In this document: positions 43,608-56,884 of the stretch, one piece after another
Layout: the number at the start of each line of letters is the position of its first letter
Position numbering within the stretch: position 1 is the first letter of the stretch
Source of the DNA: Akanthomyces muscarius
Lineage: Eukaryota > Ascomycota > Sordariomycetes > Hypocreales > Cordycipitaceae
Direction of reading: 5' to 3'
Length of the DNA: 64,000 nt
Assembly (NCBI RefSeq): GCF_028009165.1
Contig: NC_079241.1
Span: 620,001 to 684,000 of the forward strand
Position numbers and translations under genes: made by a program
The notes under the pieces: model-generated
The model's database searches: none
What the model was told of the DNA's origin: nothing
What the model saw: only the letters and a program-made list of their open reading frames with translations

Positions 43608-45211
43608 AGCGAAACTGCTCCTCTCGCTCCGAGGGAGTGTCCCTGCAAACACACACAAAATCTTGGATGTTCAACAGAGAGATGTTTACGCGTTCACGCC
43701 CCCTCCCTCCGACCGGTGTGGCGGTTCAGAAAGTCGATTTTTCTTTTAGCCATTACGCAATGGTAATGTATACGACAGCGGAAGAGAAGGCTCGATGATT
43801 TGGAGATTTGGGAGGAAGAAGAAGAAGAAAATATTCACCATGATCATTACCATGTCAACGGCGACTACGCCAGCTATCTCATGTATAGAAAAGCTCGTTT
43901 GGCAAAATTGTCGGCGTATGAATTGAGCAATTACACATACAATTGATTTTTTTTTACTTTTATGACGTTGCGAATCCGCGTTATTTTTGATGCCGTCATG
44001 GTAATGGGCAGCTCCTAATTGGGTCATGGTTGAGCTTCACGTGATGGGTTCACCATCGGCAATCGCCCTGCCAAGCCCAAGATGGAGTACAAAGATGCAT
44101 CTCGCCCGATTTGACATTTTTTTTTTACTTTTAACACGATTTGAGATGCATGTTGTCTATTCCTGCTGAACTACGAGCGGTGGCCGCCGTGACGCGCTGC
44201 TACTCTGCAGGTAGCTGCATGTTCAGCTGGTAGCTGCAACAAGGGCATGAAACATGTCTAGGGTAAGACGAGGCGAGAAGCGACCAGCGACGAACAATAT
44301 TTCGTATACGCAGGTCACAACAAAAGAAGTCGTGTAACTATGCTGTATGTATCAGTTCAGGTAGTGAACATGGACTTGGCAAGATTTTTGCTATTTACAT
44401 TACTCCTCGATCTTTGGATTAAACCATCTATTGAATGTACTGCCAAGGTCACCTCCACCACAGCACAGCATCCAAACCAGATTTTACGCGTATTGTGTAA
44501 CAGTCAACATGGCAGGAAGAATTATTTTCAACCATGCTTTGAATTTATGCAAATGTGATACCATGATATGTAAAACAAACAAGAAAGAAAAAAACACAGC
44601 CACCACTCCACCACGCAGAGAAGAGAGCGCTCCGCTTCATGCCCAAAAGGACGCCCTCCTCTCTCTCGTCCCTGTTTTGTAGCTGTTGGGGAAAAAATAG
44701 AAAGAACAACCTGTTCGCTCACACCCCCCTTGCCGGCCGTTTCACGAAATAAAATAAAAAACTGTGCCCAAAAAAAAAGACCAAAAAGCCCAAAAACGCA
44801 GAATAAAATACCCAAATGCCAGTGCTGAAAAAGATGAATAATTTCAAGTCGACAAAACGCCCAACACACACGCAACACAACCAGTAATAGCCCTTTTGTC
44901 CTGACTGTTTCGAGGAAAACACAGCCAAGACTAGAAATGAAAGCGGACAACTTCCACATTAATGCTCGACACGACCCGTAGAGATCTCTTTCGCAACAAG
45001 ACCACATCTCCAAAAAGCCAGACACCATGCAATCAAAAAAGAGACATGAATATCGCTCCAGGAAGAAAGAAAGAAAGAAAAGGAATACGTGAGGTCATCA
45101 TCGTTATAAAAAACAGAGAGGGGGATATCCTTCAAAGATACTGGGGGGAGAAAAATGCTGCACTTTTTTCTTCTTCTCTCAAAACAAGATTCGTTTGGCT
45201 CGGGTTGTCCC
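43608..45211. other. Convergent intergenic region, erv29 and cdc14
   Basis: 1.6 kb between two stop codons, with A-rich tracts (for example 44570-44780) typical of 3' ends. Palindromic CACGTG lies near 44038. Open frames such as 45028-44528 on the minus strand have no motifs and I do not call them. Confidence 0.5.
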
Positions 45212-47246
45212 CTATGCGCCCGAGACCTTGCGGGCCGTGGCGAGGGCCGCTACCGAGGTCCCTTGGCTGATGCTGCCTACGCGACCGCTCGTCTTGCGCA
45301 CACCGGCCGATGAAGTCGACGAGTCCTTGCTGCGGAGCGGTGACTCGGGCATGGCACCGCGCCGGCTGCCGCGAACGCGGGGGAGGGTGGCCGAGGCGCT
45401 CTGTGTGCGCTCCACTGCCTTGGGTGACCGGCCGGTACCAATGTTCTCGGCGTCCTGAGAAGCGTCATTGTCAACCATGTAGACCGTCGTGGTTGATGTG
45501 GTCTGGCTGACGGAGCGCGACTTTTCGCTCCGCATGGGCGACTGGGACGCCTTGCGGGAGCTGCGCATGCGGATGAGGAGCTCTTCCTCGGAATCGGCGG
45601 CGCCGCCAGCTGAATGACGCTGCACGGCAACGACTTCCGTCTCCTGCTCAATGTCTTGCTTCTCCTCAATCGTCGTCGTCCCCGATCGTTGATACGGGTG
45701 GTGGCGCTCCGAACGAGTCTTTCTGGGCTGGCCGGGGGTGGGCGCGGGCAGGTAGTCCTCCTGGTTGTGTCCTTGGTTGCTGCGGTCCTCCACCTCGCTC
45801 AGGGGTGTGCGGTTCGAGGGGCTGCGGTTGGGGGGCGTGGACAATTGGCCGTTGCGGATCGAGCTCTTCTGCATGGCTCGGATAGGTGTGCTCGGCACCG
45901 GGTTCGAGGTTGCCATCTCACGTCGCAGTCTGCGCTCAACGCGCTCTTCAATCCACCACTCGCGGAACGTCCCTTGGTTGAGGTGCAGCCAGTGCTGCTG
46001 GGGGCCGACCACCATGCCGGGGCGCATGAAGCGCATAAACGAAATGACCTCGTCGGCGGTGAAGCCGTGGCGGTAGATGAGGTAGGCGCCAATCAGGCAG
46101 CCCGTGCGGCCCAGGCCGGCCTTGCAGTGGACGGCGATGCCCTTCTTCTTGACGGTAATCATCTCGTGGGCGAGGCGGATAAACTTGCGGACAGTGGTCA
46201 GCGGAGGGCAGGTGCCGTCGTCAAAGATCATGTCAATGTGCTGGATGCCCAGGGCCTCAAAGTACGAGGGCGAGTAGAGGTGCGAGTTGAGGCGCACGAC
46301 CAGGCCAATGTTGCGCTCGGCAAAGTGCGACAGGACATTCTTGAAGGGCTGCGGCAGCGTGGGGTGCGCATCGAGCGCATCGAGGTCTTTGGGCAGGAGC
46401 TTGAAGAGGTCCGAGTCTTCGCTGATCTTGGCGACGGGGGTGTGCTGGGGCGAGGCAAAGGCGAGGAAGTTGGGCGTGACCCAGTTGAAGTCGCCGTGCT
46501 CGACACGCTCGAAGCGCTCGTATTCGTCGAGGTCAAAGTTGTCGAGGTCGATGCACTTTTCCTCCTTGGCCTTCCAGACGCCGTAGACGACGTCCTGGAC
46601 CGTGATGCCATAGTCGGCCTGACTATAGCCGGCATCGCGGAAGGGCATCAGGGGCGGGTCGACCTGGGCAATGGGGGCGAGGGCCAGATGAGGCGGCCAG
46701 TTTTGGATGAGGACCATGTAGCACGCGAGCATGCAGGCGGCGTTGGCACGGCCTGGAGCAAGCCTGTTAGCAAAGACATGAAAATCACAACAAGCAAAGG
46801 GGCTCTCTGCGCTTACTTCTGGGGTCGGCAGCGCTCCAAAAGACGACTGGGCGATCCTTGTTCTCCTTGGCGCCGAGGATGTCGTGGAAGCGAATGGCGA
46901 AACGGTAGAGGTGGCCAATGTGCAGCGGGCCAAAGTCGTGGTGGAAGGCATTGTAGAAGAGGCTGTCGTCAATCGTAAAGTAGCAAGGAGGCGAGCGGCA
47001 GCTGGGCGACGGCGCAGCACGACCTTCAGCCGCTCTTTGCGCTCGCTTTCGCGGCGACTCGGGCGGCGAAGGAAATGGTGTGTCAGTCGTGGGCGGGTTG
47101 ATGTAGGCGGCGAGGTAGAGTCGGTCTGGAGGCAGTCAGTATGGCGGGTTGGCAACCAGCGACAGCACGAGAGAAAAAAAAAACTTACCGGGAATATATT
47201 CAATAACCTGACCCAGGTTCTGGGCGTGACGAGAGGTAGGAGCCAT
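45212..47246 (-). CDS. cdc14: Cdc14 dual-specificity phosphatase
   Basis: Predicted 635 aa from exons 47246-47189, 47125-46817 and 46752-45212. The intron 2 acceptor is the second of two nearby AG sites, which restores SAADPRSRANAACML. Domain A carries FTIDDSLFYNAFHHDFGPL; domain B carries the signature HCKAGLGRTG (catalytic Cys332, Arg338) and the upstream FDDGTCP loop (general acid Asp). The tail from about residue 400 is Ser/Thr/Pro- and basic-rich and probably disordered, as in other Cdc14 proteins, and likely carries phosphorylation and localisation signals. Cdc14 reverses CDK phosphorylation at S-P sites and controls mitotic exit, cytokinesis and septation. It is divergent from pcc1 with 1.28 kb between starts. 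The open frame upstream within intron 1 is not coding. Confidence 0.95.
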
Positions 47247-48525
47247 TGCGAGTGGCTCTCTGTATGTCCTCAGTCGCAGCTTGGTTGCGTGATGTTGTTT
47301 TGCCTGAACTTGTTTTGATTTGCGACGGGCGGGTGGTTGCGATGCTAAGTATGCGTTTCTTGGCCAAGTAGTTAAAAAAAAAAAGCAGAACAACACTGGG
47401 CTGGATCGTCCTCTGAAGCCGGTGGGTGTTGAGCTTCCTTTATTGCCCGAGAGAAAATAAATGCAGACAAAGGGTTGCGAGAGGGTTGTGCTTGCTTGGG
47501 GATGTTGTTGTTTTGGTTGAGGCCCGTGGGGGGAGGAGGTTTTGGCTGGCGGCCAGCAGCAGTGTGGAGGGACAAGGGAAGCTGTACGATAGTGGATCTG
47601 CAAGGCCAACCCAGAGGCGGTGATGAAGAAGACGCACAAACAAGGGGGACCAGGTCAGACTGCCCTCGGGAAGAAGAGGAAGAAGAGGAAAGATGCTTGT
47701 GTAAGAGTGAAGCGAAATGCAAAAGGCGAACAGCGTTGATAAAGGGGAGGAAGAAGAAGAAGAAGAAGAAGAAGAAGAGAGGATGCTGCCTTTGCCACAA
47801 ACAATGGGCAATAAAATGTTTAGGCCAAAGGGGGCCAGGGTGGATGCGGGTGAATTGTAGCGTGTGAGGAGCGAGCAGGCCAAGGTATTTGGGCTGACGG
47901 TAACGATTGAAAAAGATGCTCGCCGCCGCCGTCGCCGTTGTTGTTTTGTTTTGAGGCTACCTGTGGTGGAACCGTGGAACCGTTTTCTTTTTCTCTTCCT
48001 TCCTTTTGCTCACTTTAGGAACCAAATCCGTCCCCTTGCTTGACTGCGTTCTTTGCGTAACAAAAGAAATCCCAGCACGAGGCGTTCACGCTCTCAACAC
48101 TAGCACAGCGTATGGACTCTCTGTCAACTGATCCCTGTCGGGGCCTCCCGGCGGCTCGAGTTCCAAACATGGACCGGGGTGCAGCGGGCTTGGTGAGACC
48201 CCAGTCCTGTCACCACGGCAACGAACGCCGTTGCAGCCACAATGTGGCTTACTCCTCTGCGTGAGCCACACATCTCAAAAGAAAAGTGACCCCGCCCTTG
48301 GAGAAGTTGTGTTTCGGAGCGAGACAAAAAAAAATCCACGACATTGCCTCGACTACATTCCAGACGGGCAAAACAAAACAAAAAGAAATCCGCAGATAAC
48401 CTGTTTTCAGGCTTCGGGAAGAGCACCAGCGCGAGTCGACGCCACACAGCCTCGTGTTCCCAAAATAGAAGGGTTAAAGAAAAGTGAAAGCGTCATCCAC
48501 AGGTCTGCAGCGGTTCAAGTAGATC
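47247..48525. promoter_or_regulatory. Divergent intergenic region, cdc14 and pcc1
   Basis: 1.28 kb containing both upstream regions, an AAG microsatellite, and purine-rich sequence on the plus strand next to cdc14 (that is, a pyrimidine-rich leader for cdc14). No gene seen. Confidence 0.45.
47751..47778 (+). repeat. (AAG)9 microsatellite
   Basis: Nine AAG units in the cdc14 upstream region, CTT on the cdc14 strand, within a longer pyrimidine-rich leader. Confidence 0.9.
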
Positions 48526-49035
48526 ATGGCTGCCGTTGCTGATGCTGCATTTCCCTGCTCCCTGTAAGTATTTTACATCATGACTCTAATTTTTATTATA
48601 ACTCTTTTCTTCTTTCAAAATTCAGCCCACGCTTTTATTTTAGAAAACGCTTTTGTCGGCTTTTCTTTCCGGGAAAAAAAAATCAATTCCTTCATTCTAT
48701 CCAATGGCTCTACATCTTACTTACAAAGTGCTATTAGTGAGCTCAAGGTCCCCTTTCCCACCCACCGCCTGGCCTCGACGGCGCTGCAGGCCATCCAGGT
48801 CGACCCGGAGCTGTCGCCGCTCGTCCGGCGGCACCTCTCCCTCGTGCCGTCATCTTCACCTGAAGACGCGGCCGCAGCCGACCCGCAGGAGGAGGTGCTG
48901 CTGCACGTCGACTACCGGGCCACGACCAACCGCATGCTCCGCGTCGCCGTCAACTCCTTCATGGACAGCCTCAGGCTGGTGATGGAGGTCATGGAGCACC
49001 TCGACGAGGACGTCCTCGCGCAGCCGCCCAGGTAG
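48526..49035 (+). CDS. pcc1: Pcc1, KEOPS complex subunit
   Basis: Predicted 111 aa from exons 48526-48563 and 48738-49035. The 174-nt intron has a GTAAGT donor and the acceptor at 48736-48737; joining gives MAAVADAAFPCSLELKVPFP, the expected start of the family. The product then carries the conserved PFPTHRLASTALQAIQVD, a LVRRHLSL strand and a final helix with NRMLRVAVNSFMDSL. Pcc1 (LAGE3 in animals) forms a dimer in KEOPS with Kae1, Bud32 and Cgi121. The complex makes the N6-threonylcarbamoyl modification of tRNA A37; yeast Pcc1 was also linked to transcription. Length is typical. A large part of the intron is open in another frame starting at 48580, which could mislead automated annotation. 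Confidence 0.9.
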
Positions 49036-49951
49036 GCCATTGGCGCAGCGGACAATGACCAGAGGACGCGGCGGCGGCGGAGGATTGTAAATAGACATGA
49101 CCACATTTGTACATATGAACACGTAGAGACACCCTCCGGCGGCACAAAGCAGGCACTGCTTCCATAGCAGAAATTCTCAAACATCACTAGATGACATGCT
49201 TCCTTGATAGTGGCGGAATGGTATACAGGCTTACACAAAATACAATGTACATACACACATGCACATGCCGACCAAAACACATGCATCGCGCCAGCAAAAC
49301 AGTTGACAAGGTCAAGTATCATGTACATTTGGCATAGTATAGACTGTTTATATACTTGTTGCTATTTCACCAAGAGCGATTGCTACTATTGCAAACCAAC
49401 ATTGTAAAGGGAGAAAAAATCTCTAAACAAACATGCTTGAAAAGAACAAAATTCCCACCCAGCAAGTCCAGATCCTTCACGACGTTACCATTAATTGGTA
49501 CAAAGACAAACAAACCACCCAGGCCGTTGAGAACAAATGACATTTTCAGTCCGAGGGGCGAACCATGAACCACAGCAGCCAGAAGCAAGAGAAAGAAAGG
49601 CCACCTTCAGCGCTGTGTAGAATGGTTGATGGCAGCCTCGGCACCTTGTGAAATGCTCTTTTCTCTTCGTGGATATCGCCACTGTTCCTTGTCCAAGACG
49701 AAAAAACAAGCACATGTCAGAAACAAGGTAGCAGGACCATCATCAACCACCTCATCATATCGCTTCCGCCATCATCACCTTGCCAAGAAAAGAAAAAGGG
49801 TATCCCCATCCAACAACTCGCTCATAAGAAGCCCAAACCGTGTATAGTAATGCAGAATCGCTCATATAAACCCCCAGGAGACCGAGAACTGAAGTAGAAG
49901 AAGAGGGAGAGAAGAAGGAAATTCAATGTCCATGCCCGTATGGGCACATCA
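49036..49951. other. Convergent intergenic region, pcc1 and NUC-1-like gene
   Basis: 916 bp between two stop codons. No gene or structured element recognised. Confidence 0.5.
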
Positions 49952-52113
49952 TCACGAAGCCTTTTGTAAGCCCTCCATTCTACTCCTTAGTTCTTCCAGG
50001 TCCTTCTTCAAGTCTTCGTTTTCTTTTTGCAAATTCTTCATGTGCACAATGGCATTCTCCACCACACTGGCCTTGCTGCTCGGCGTATTGGTGCTGTTGC
50101 TGTTGCTGCTGCCCGCCTTGCTGTCCTTCTTGTCTTCGCCGTCCTCAGACGTTGGCTTCCCTGTGTCGGGCAATAGGCTCGCCATGATCTGCAACGCCGA
50201 GTTGATGCGGTTGCGGCGGCCTTGCTCGGCAATCTTGTGCGAGGTGCGCTTCGATGTGAGGTTGGTCGACAGCTCGGTCGGGTAGCTGACGCCGGGTACC
50301 GTGTTGCCCTCGAGGATGTTTTGATAGTTGGACTTGGACATGAGGAGCCGCGACGTGTCCTCGGCCGACATGCCCGGCGTGCCGGGCATCAGCGGCTTGA
50401 TGTTGGGCGAGATCCGGGGGAGAAGGGCGGGAGACACGTGCACGGAGCCGGTCGAGCGTTTTCTGCCGTTCCGTGAAAGCATCTGTGGGGTTTTGCGCGC
50501 CGATGGACCAGCCGATCGAGGACCAAGCGAGGGGCTCGCACTGGCGGACGGGGTGCCGCCGGCTGGACGCAGATGCGGCGAGGGTGAAGGGTGGAAGTTT
50601 GTGCTGCGGGCAGAGGTAGGTTGGTCGTTTCCAGGGAACTGGGAGGCGATTTGGGTGTTGATGGGCGCCAACGGTCTGTTGGAGACGGATTCAGGCAGCT
50701 CGAGAGACTCAATGTGTTCGGTGGCCGTGTCGCCCTGCTGATTGGTCGACTGCGGCTTCTTGCCCTTGGAGGCCAGCTTCATGAGTGAGGCGGGAGTAGC
50801 AGGATGAGGCTGCTGGCGCTCTTCGTTGAGAGACAGCGGCGGTGCCTGGTTCGAGTTGCCGTTCTGGGCCTGGATGTAGGGAGACTTGCTGTTGGATCTG
50901 CGCGCAGGGACTGGCGGTGGGGGCATGTCTGTGAGGTTTTCGGGCGACACTGAAGCATTCTCCTCGGAGCCCTCTGTCGAGGTAGCCGGCAGAGGCAGCA
51001 GGCCCGTTTCACTGCCATTTTGCAGCCTTCGCTCGTCGACCTCGCTCAGAACCTGGGAGACAATGGCAGGGCTGGGGCCGACCTTGCGGCGTTGAGGCTT
51101 GGCAATGGGGGAATTCTTGACGGCAGCTTTTGAGCGAGCCTTGGCGGCGTTATTTCTGCGTGCCTTCTTGGCTAGATCCTGGCTAGGTTGTACAGTTTGC
51201 GTGGCGGGAGGCGTCTCCAGGTCCATGTCGATAGGAGAGTTGTTGGAGTTGGTGCTGTGGTCATAGATAGAGCCATCGGGTTGGGCGTGCAGAGCAGGTG
51301 AAGTCAGGGGGCTGAAGTACGAGCCAGGAACAGCAAAGTTGTGCTCCATGTTGAAGTGAGGATCTAGAGGGGTGACGGCGGGAGACACAAGAGGTGTAAA
51401 GGCCATCTGTGAACGATGTTAGTTTCCGGCATTATGAACCAGCAGCGCCCAAGATGGCTGTGATCTGAAGGTGGGAGTCAACCACATACATCTTGCTCGG
51501 CCACACGCTGGTGATAGCTGCGATCGTAGGCAGTGCGCTGGGGCATCTGCTCGGCCTGGGAGTAAAACTGGCCGCTGCCGGGCGGCATCTCGAGGCTCTG
51601 AGGGGTTGGGGGCACAGAGTGGCCGTGGGGCCCGTAGAAGGTGGCCTGCTGTTCATGGAGCTGGCGCTGCTGCTGGTGAAACTTTTGCTGTTGGAGGTAG
51701 TGAATCTGGGCGTCAATGTTGGAGATGGAGTCGGGGGCCGACGTGGCCAGCATGTGGGCGGTGATGGACGGGTGGGAGACGCCGGTGGACATGGCGGGCG
51801 TGTGGTTCTGCAGCAGGCCGTCACTGCGGGGGATCATGCTCGAGGGGTCCGAGTCGGTCATGAGGGCATCGCCGGCCGAGGGGGCCTGACGCGGCTGCTG
51901 GTGCTGATGCTGCGGGTGCTGGTGAGCGGCGCCGGCCATCATGGGTTGGGGGCCGGCCGAGGCGCCGTCGTTGAAGCCGTGAAAATCAAACTGCATGGCG
52001 CTCGTGTCTGGAATGCTGCCGATGCCGCTCATGTCGAGAAACTGGTTGAATTCATCGTCGGGGCCCGAGGCCATGTGCTGGTCCTGGCCTTCCCAGGCGG
52101 CAGAACTCATCAT
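49952..52113 (-). CDS. nuc-1: bHLH transcription factor, NUC-1/PHO4 type
   Basis: Predicted 692 aa from exons 52113-51490 and 51406-49952, joined in phase 0 across an 83-nt intron with GTATGT donor and a ctaac branch. Exon 1 encodes an acidic start and Gln/His-rich low-complexity sequence, a possible activation region. The C-terminal basic helix-loop-helix starts at about residue 594 (KRTSHKIAEQGRRNRINSAL), with the second helix and a leucine-type coil at about 651-688 after a Ser/Asn-rich loop. The His-Glu-Arg pattern (H597, E601, R605) predicts CACGTG-type binding. The sequence of the basic region matches the Neurospora NUC-1/yeast Pho4 phosphate-starvation regulators, which induce phosphatases and phosphate transporters. 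In that system activity is controlled by cyclin-CDK (Pho80/Pho85) and location. The assignment to phosphate control is by family. Confidence 0.85.
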
Positions 52114-55100
52114 GGCTGGGGTTGTTGGGAGCAGGGCCCTGAGGTGGGTAGGTTTGCGTGGTGTTGCGGCGCGGGCTTTTTTTTTCCTTGCTCGTCTTCG
52201 TTGGTAAAAGCCTGGGAATTTTTTTCCGGTTCGTGTACCGCGATGCGCCGCTGGCGAGGGACTTCGGGTATCGCAGAGTCGCAGAGTCGCAAAGGTTCGC
52301 CGTCGACTGGATGTGTTTGGTTTTTGTTCGGGAAGGATTTCGAGATGGCTGAGTAGGTAGGCGCCCGGGGAGTCTTTTTGCGCCGGGAACGAGGAGGGCA
52401 GCGGCGCAAGTTCAGGCAGTCCGGCCTGGAATTTGTGGGCGGGTCTCTGGGGGTCTCTGGGCTGGCTTCCTTTGGCGAAGCGTACCTGGGTGCAGTGTTG
52501 AGCTTGCCGACGCCGCAGGTCAGCCAACAAGTTGCTGAAGAAATAGATGACGTGGTTGGAAGGGAATGCAAAGCTGAAAGGAGCTGTAATGCGTGGTGTT
52601 GGTGTTTTGGTATTCCCAGTCGTCGGTCAACTTGGAGGATGCAGCAGCAAAAGGACTGGCCAGGAGCAGGAAGGCGGGCCGGAGTAGGCTTGCAGCAGAT
52701 GGGCGCTGGAAAGTGCCGGTGGCAGGGTGTTTCAGTGGCTAGAGCGACATGCAACAGGCGGTTTTTAGTGGTGGGTGGCTTTTTTTAGGGTACTGGGTGT
52801 TGCTGGACGCCGCTCGTCGGCGGCGGGGAACTGCTGCGGTGCGGGTTGTATCGGAGGGGCTCTGTTCCGGAAGGTGGACGCCTGAAGAGGTTGAGGGGAG
52901 GGGCCAACGGCGGTGTCGACTGTGGTGCAAGTGGGCTCTTATTTCCCAAACGTTGTTAGTTTGTTGTTTGGCTGGTAGCAAGAATAAAATAATACTAATA
53001 ATACTAAAAGAAGATGCAAGCATATGCGCTCAATATTGGCAGCATTGACGAGTAGCGAGCAGCCGACGTGGTGGCTCTTTGCCAGGCGCCCCTCCACAAC
53101 CTGGGTAGCGCTACTGGTAACTGCCCGGTCAGTGGATTGCTGCATTTCCAGTGGTTGGCAGCAAGCAAGTTGGTTCCGTCGTTCACTGCCCGAGGGCTCC
53201 CCTGTGGGGCCTGCAAGGTGGGCTGTCGCAGGAGAAGCAGCGCCGCCAACTCTACAGATTACTGGTACCAACCAGTAGATTTACTTGGATGCCCGCCCGC
53301 GCTAGCTTATTACTGGCTGCGTCCTTTTTGTTAGCCTATTTGCCTATCAGTACATCTCCTGCCCCAAGAGGATTGGATCCAAGCTGTGGTGGATAAAGGC
53401 AGTCCCTTTTTTTCCTTGGATTTTTTCTTCTTCTATTTCGTCAAGAGGATAGAAAGAAGATGGGTCAAAGCACTGGTAGAGAGGCGAAAGGCAAGGCTGG
53501 ACATTTCTTGGCTGGCAAATGGTTGGCTGGCTTCCCTCCCGCCCCCGCGGATCCGTTCGAGTTGCACCATGACTATGACATCCACCAGCTCTTCGCTTCC
53601 CTGGGGCTGGCAAACTGGTTACACAACAGATCCAGCCTCCCGCTAGTCATGGGCCCTCGTGGCATCATTTACACGAGCAACACGAACGTCTTCCGAGTAG
53701 AAATCGCAGCGACAAAGAGACGTGTGTCATTCGCCCACCTAGCGTGACCAGGGGCTCTCTTCAGCCCATGGCCTCGCTAGTCGCAGTCTAGCATGCATCT
53801 ACACGCAGCAGGGCTGATGCCTGTGCCAATAAATTAAAATAGAGGCCATGCGATGCTGCAGCCGCCTCCGCCCAAGCCATCCATGCTGACCGTCAACGAC
53901 AAGACGCGCAACCCAGATGCCAGTCCGTCCGAGTGCTCCCTGTTCATCTCATGCATGCACGGTGACTCGGCTCATCGCTTCGGCCAACTGTCCTGAGCAG
54001 AGGAAGAAACCAAAACCAGAGTACAGATAAACAGTTGATATTTCCAGTATTTCCATATATTGCTGAAACTAGACCAGCATGCGTTCCGACACAGTTCCGA
54101 CATTGCAGATTCACTATCAGGCCCATGACATCTCACATGACACTCTCCAGTATCGAATAGATGGAAGTCTGGCCAGAGACTCCGTCTTTGCACACCGTCA
54201 AGATGAAATCAAGTCCCCGAGTCCCGGTCTATAAAATAAAATAAAATAAATGAAGAAGCGTTCAACAGGCACAACAAACGCAGAGACGCTCAACACAACG
54301 CATCTCGGACCAACAGGCCCACTCCCTTTTCCTCTTGCGCAATCTGCACTGCACTGCACTACTTGACTGCCCAAGCTGCCAAGCGTGCACACTGGCTGGC
54401 ATTCGCCTCGGCTGAACAAGGCCCATCAATAAATCACCACCAGTCCAATTATCTTGGCTGGACAACTTCCGCAAGAGGGGTCTGTGCTGGGGACAACTCG
54501 ACACCTCCAACCTCGTTTCTTTTTTTTTTTCTTTTTCTTTTTTCCGTCCCGCTCCCCTTTTTCTTCACCTTCCCCGCCGCGCACGAGGAGAGCGGGTATC
54601 CTCCCGAGAACGTTACATAATGGCTGTAGACTCGCCCTGTCCCCTCGGCCAGGGGAGGAGCGGGACCCAGCCAACAAGATGCCTATAGATTTACCAGTAT
54701 AACCCGACGAGAGAGGAGAGGGGAACGCGGCAGGGAGCGGGCGGCTTTGCCTGCCGTCGTGTGAGTTTGTTGATACAAAGGCCTTTTTTTTTTCTTTCCA
54801 CTTGCAGAAGATGGGAGCATCCGTATCAACTTTATCAGGCATCGGTGCATCTTCAGCGGCATTAACGGCCCAAATAAACGACGGAATTCGCAGAGCCATT
54901 GCAGGGCATCAAAGAGAAAAAAATGCATCACCCCAGCGGTCATTCATTTCGTTGATTGTCATCGCCATCACCACACTATTCATAAGATTTGCCAAAATTC
55001 CTCACTCCAACCACACTGCTCGTCACGTCCTGTCCCAAAGTCTGCTCCATCATCAGCTTGCTTCAGATGAACCCCTCCGTCTCCACGGCTCGCTGACTCG

Positions 55101-56884
55101 CCAGATTTCTTCATGCAGTCGCCGGGGCCTTTCCCCGCCACACGCTTTGGTCAACATGGATACTTTTTGCCAAGATTCCTTTCAACCTTTATTCTGCGCA
55201 ACAGAAAAGGGGAACCGGTGCAATGTACGATGACGGGTCGTGAATCCCTTCCGTACCCATAGCCAAAGGGACCGGCCCAACAACCAGGTTGGGCCTCTAC
55301 CAATGGCTAGCGGCGGATACATCTGAGATTACAATCAAAACAAACGGCAGGGTCCAGGCTCATCTGCTCTTTTATTTCTTGTTTATTATACAAAAACAAA
55401 AATTCGCAATGCTCCCAGCAGAGCCTCATCAGGCGCCATCGGCCAAGCGTCAACCTGGACAAGGATATCTGCGACCCGCTCTCGGAGATTTATCCGCATT
55501 CCTTCACCCGTCAACTCTTACTGTACTGAGTAGACGACAACACTGCCGTTTCCCCCCCCCCCTAGCCATGTTATTCTAGACTTTCCTTGGCTTCCTTGAC
55601 AAGGATGTCAGGTTTCAATTTTTTTTAAAGTACATTCATCCTAGTCATAGGGAAAAATAATGGGCAGTATGCACTGGCGTAAGTATTCCAGGCCCTTTCC
55701 AAACTCGACAGGTCAGAAAAACAACGGGCGTCTGGGCTTGCCGGTCAGACGAGCCATTCTATGCATAAAATGACACCAAGGCAATGAATAAATGCATGGA
55801 GCACCATCAGGCGCGTGCACATCGCCTGCGTTTATGGTACCCCCACGGAAAGTGACACCCGGCCCCCCCAACGACCAACGTCTCTCACGAGGAACGCAAG
55901 CTGTCCTCGTCCAAGTCGGACGAAGACAAGAAAGAAATAAAAGATGGTCGTATTGAGCCCGACCATGCATGTGCAAATGTCTCGTGGCAAAAAGCCCCAA
56001 CTCACCGAGTCAAGCCCGTCAGCGCGCGCGCGCGACGGCGGCGGCGGCCACGGCGTCGGCGTCGGCTGCCATTTCCTTACTCGTTCACCGAGTGAACCCT
56101 GCTGCCGCATCGAAACCCGACGATGCCTCGCCACATGATTCATAAGCACTGCAACTAACAAGAAAAATTTCTCCTTCAACCTGAAAGCAAGAGAAGGGGG
56201 AACATCTCATAAAATTGGCCGATTGAATTCCACAGTTTAGGCGCCTGTTGCAGATAACAACAATCTATTCAGACTGGGACTTCTAAAAGTCATCACAAGT
56301 CCAACATCACGGTTTGGAAGCAATCGTGTTGCTGATTTTCCATTGATTTTGTCACCACTTCTCAAGTATATGCATCTGAACTGGTTTCAACGGTTTTGAT
56401 TGATGAAATTAAGAGCAGCGGACCAAACCCGGGTCCTAGTCTAGAATGTACAAGCGACAGATAAGAGGGAAATGTGTGATATGAGGCTGATATGTCCAAT
56501 CGGAAATCTCTGGCCTTGTCGTCGGGGTCCATGTGACAAAATGTCCAACCCCAAACTGCACACGGCGGCCAACAGACGCGCCCGTGTGCTTCAAAACAAA
56601 GAAACAAGTCGAAAAAATGTGGTCGAACCAAAGAGTGACGCTCCATTGCAGCGCGGATTTTGCTCCTGCTGCACCAGTCTATGCAATATAATATAAATGT
56701 TTCCTCAGCCCCAATCCGGGACACTTCCATTTCAAAACCACCAGAATATAAAAGTCCTGCCGCGCTGACAGGCTCGAGAACGAGAAACGCTATCAAACAA
56801 TGAGGGTATAAGCCAACCAAGTCATCAGAACAAGATGCTCAACGACTCTGCCTTCGTCAAAACGTTGCAAAAATAATGTCAACA
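52114..56884. other. 4.8-kb intergenic region upstream of the NUC-1-like gene
   Basis: The part next to 52113 is the promoter and leader of the bHLH gene. Elsewhere I see T-rich tracts (54520-54545, 54785), a C run near 55553 and short frames only. A 95-codon plus-strand frame at 53460-53747 begins MGQSTG (a myristoylation-like start), but nothing else supports it. Confidence 0.45.

Noticed and set aside
45614..46978. 454-codon plus-strand frame opposite cdc14
   Set aside because: It is the antisense shadow of Cdc14 exons 2 and 3, which carry the full phosphatase signature; strong codon bias creates long antisense frames.
48580..48737. Upstream extension of the Pcc1 frame starting at 48580
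   Set aside because: This is the open part of intron 1; splicing from 48563 to 48738 gives the canonical Pcc1 N-terminus and length.
51493..52356. 287-codon plus-strand frame opposite the bHLH gene
   Set aside because: Shadow of the Gln/His-rich exon 1 and upstream sequence of the NUC-1-like gene.
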